A DNA stretch of 6,685 bases, taken from Anaerolineales bacterium (GTDB taxonomy: Bacteria > Chloroflexota > Anaerolineae > Promineifilales > Promineifilaceae). The stretch lies in assembly GCA_020432595.1 (NCBI GenBank), contig JAGQGA010000303.1, positions 1-6,685 on the forward strand, read 5' to 3'. A model generated the notes under the pieces. It worked only from the letters and a program-made list of their open reading frames with translations, was not told where the DNA came from and ran no database searches. Below are positions 5,701-6,685 of this stretch, in pieces. Position 1 is the first letter of the stretch; the number at the start of each line of letters is the position of its first letter. A program made the translations under genes and the position numbers.

Positions 5701-6685
5701 TTAATAGTGTACATTGACCAGCGTGCCAAGCGGTGCCCAATTAAACAGCCACTGGGAATCGGGGATGCTGACGTTAACGCAGCCGTGGCTCATGGGGTGC
5801 CCAAAGTTGTTGTGCCAATAGGCTCCGTGAATGGCGTAATCTTCATAAAAATACATGACGTAGGGAACGCCTTCCAGATAGTAGTCGTAGCCGAGTAAAC
5901 GGCCGTCCATGGTCTGGCTTTCATACTTGATCCAGGTGCGGAACTGGCCGGTGACGGTCGGGAAGCTGGGCAGGCCGCTGGAGACAAGGGCGGAATAGAC
6001 CAGGGAGTCCCCCTCAAAGGCGTTGAGCGATTGGGTAGAAAGGTTGACATCAATCCATCGTTCGCTGGCGCCTACGCCAAACGGCCGTTTACCCACCCAA
6101 TTGCTCACTTCCACCCCCACCACTGTGGGAATAGGCGTAGGCGTAGGAGTAGGGGTGTTGGTGGGCAAGGGGGTAGCCGTCCAGGCGGCGCGGGGCTGGC
6201 TGTCGCTGACGTTTTTTGCTAGCAGTCGTTCTGGCCGTTCGGTGGGGACGGGAGTGGGGCTGCTGGTGGGAGGAACGGCCGTTACCGTTGGTTCTGTCGT
6301 AGGCGCGACAACTGTGGCTTCAATTGTTGGCTGGCTAGTGGCGGGGGACAAAACGGCCGTTTCTGCCTGTTTGCCGCCGTTTGCCAGAAAGAACCCGGCT
6401 GCGCCCAGCAGCAGAAGCAACAGCAAGCCAACAGCCGCCCACAAAGGCCAGCGGCTTCTCGTGGGTGATGTGGCTGGGGTGGTAGATGTGGTGGGGGAGG
6501 GAGAACGGCCGTTTGTGGCTACCAGAGGCGGTGGCACGTTGGTTTTGTCCAATCGTCGCTGTGCCCACGCCTTGGCCTTCACCACTGTCGGGTGGGTCGG
6601 GTTCAATGCTTCCGCCCGCTGCACATATTCCATGCTGGCGGCCGGCGAGGGGGCGACGCTGGCAAGCCACAGCCAAATGGCAAAA
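5701..6685 (-). CDS. Membrane-anchored L,D-transpeptidase (YkuD) with TPR-like N-terminal region; N-terminus outside window
   Basis: The last 327 residues are visible; the frame is open to the right edge, so the true start lies beyond it and the ATG at 6633 is probably internal. The visible part opens with FAIWLWLASVAPSPAASMEY followed by VQRAEALNPTHPTVVKAKAW, which looks like a TPR-type helical repeat. A Ser/Thr/Pro linker comes next, then a membrane helix (about 79-101, WPLWAAVGLLLLLLLGAAGF), a long Thr/Pro-rich linker (to about 187), and a YkuD catalytic domain (about 188-327). The active-site motif IHGAYWHNNF...HPMSHGCVNV gives His286, His300 and the nucleophile Cys302 (codon 5779-5781) in window numbering. 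Such enzymes cross-link peptidoglycan or attach proteins to it through L,D-peptide bonds outside the membrane, so the TPR-like part should be cytoplasmic. Four AACGGCCGTT palindromes lie in this gene, all upstream of or at the very start of the catalytic domain. Confidence 0.92.
   Translation of the reverse strand, partial: FAIWLWLASVAPSPAASMEYVQRAEALNPTHPTVVKAKAWAQRRLDKTNVPPPLVATNGRSPSPTTSTTPATSPTRSRWPLWAAVGLLLLLLLGAAGFFLANGGKQAETAVLSPATSQPTIEATVVAPTTEPTVTAVPPTSSPTPVPTERPERLLAKNVSDSQPRAAWTATPLPTNTPTPTPTPIPTVVGVEVSNWVGKRPFGVGASERWIDVNLSTQSLNAFEGDSLVYSALVSSGLPSFPTVTGQFRTWIKYESQTMDGRLLGYDYYLEGVPYVMYFYEDYAIHGAYWHNNFGHPMSHGCVNVSIPDSQWLFNWAPLGTLVNVHY
6132..6155. repeat. Hexanucleotide repeat encoding the Thr-Pro linker
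   Basis: Four consecutive 6-bp units (TAGGCG, TAGGCG, TAGGAG, TAGGGG) encode, on the minus strand, the PTPTPTPIP stretch just before the catalytic domain of the transpeptidase. In-frame gain or loss of units would change only the length of the linker. Confidence 0.8.

Larger units (their letters stand above)
206..6513. repeat. Dispersed palindrome AACGGCCGTT, 11 copies
   Basis: Exact copies start at 206, 943, 1527, 1618, 3137, 3203, 5391, 6080, 6274, 6352 and 6504. Two more sites keep only the core ACGGCCGT (3409 and 5899). The span given here runs from the first to the last full copy and is not a continuous element. The copies fall in the amidase (1), purA (3), the kinase (2), the Trm112-like gene (1) and the transpeptidase (4). 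Flanks often extend the symmetry to AAACGGCCGTTT or GAAACGGCCGTT. Because the sequence is its own reverse complement, it has no orientation. The function is unknown; the CGGCCG centre is a common restriction/methylation target. Confidence 0.9.

Noticed and set aside
206..6513. The repeated palindrome read as a CRISPR array or a plasmid iteron cluster
   Set aside because: Copies are only 10 bp, are irregularly spaced by 66 to more than 2,000 bp, and lie inside genes; no spacers of constant length or replication gene are present.
6335..6676. A 113-codon minus-strand frame near the right edge
   Set aside because: It overlaps the transpeptidase in another frame, and the transpeptidase frame has clear TPR-like, membrane and catalytic segments.
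1..6685. tRNA, rRNA or known riboswitches
   Set aside because: I saw no cloverleaf, rRNA motif or recognisable riboswitch core; the purA leader is long if the distal promoter is used, but I cannot match it to a known purine riboswitch.

Overview
This 6.7 kb window looks like ordinary chromosome from an uncultured or environmental bacterium. The best guess is a member of Chloroflexota, class Anaerolineae or a close relative. That placement is inferred from the style of the proteins: a TPR-like segment with a WLWLAS motif joined to a membrane-anchored L,D-transpeptidase, a cysteine-free Trm112-like protein, and a large CHASE-PAS hybrid kinase. No rRNA or other marker gene is present to prove it.

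Layout from left to right. Positions 1-298 (minus) hold the N-terminal part of an amidase-signature enzyme that runs off the left edge. A rho-independent terminator (352-380, minus direction) separates it from mscL (409-789, minus), a large-conductance mechanosensitive channel. Upstream of mscL, in the same direction, lies purA (880-2178, minus), adenylosuccinate synthetase. A 341-bp divergent intergenic region (2179-2519) follows. It holds a 10-bp tandem repeat in the purA leader, candidate promoters in both directions and an operator-like palindrome. A long hybrid sensor kinase (2520-5174, plus) comes next and ends at a strong bidirectional terminator (5188-5222). Converging on it from the right are a small Trm112-like protein with a C-terminal membrane segment (5223-5612, minus) and the C-terminal 327 residues of an L,D-transpeptidase (5701 to the right edge, minus). 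A 23-bp near-perfect inverted repeat lies between these two.

The genes do not form one obvious pathway. purA (purine synthesis) and mscL (osmotic safety valve) may be co-transcribed. The kinase has no adjacent DNA-binding response regulator and looks like an orphan. The transpeptidase and the Trm112-like protein probably share a transcript.

The most striking signal is not a gene. The 10-bp palindrome AACGGCCGTT occurs 11 times in the window, against about 0.006 expected by chance, and two further copies keep the 8-bp core ACGGCCGT. All full copies lie inside coding sequence. They occur in five of the six genes and in all three reading frames, and they favour poorly conserved protein regions. 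This resembles a genome-wide highly iterated palindrome of the kind known as HIP1 in cyanobacteria, with a different sequence, and it is the best candidate here for something undescribed.
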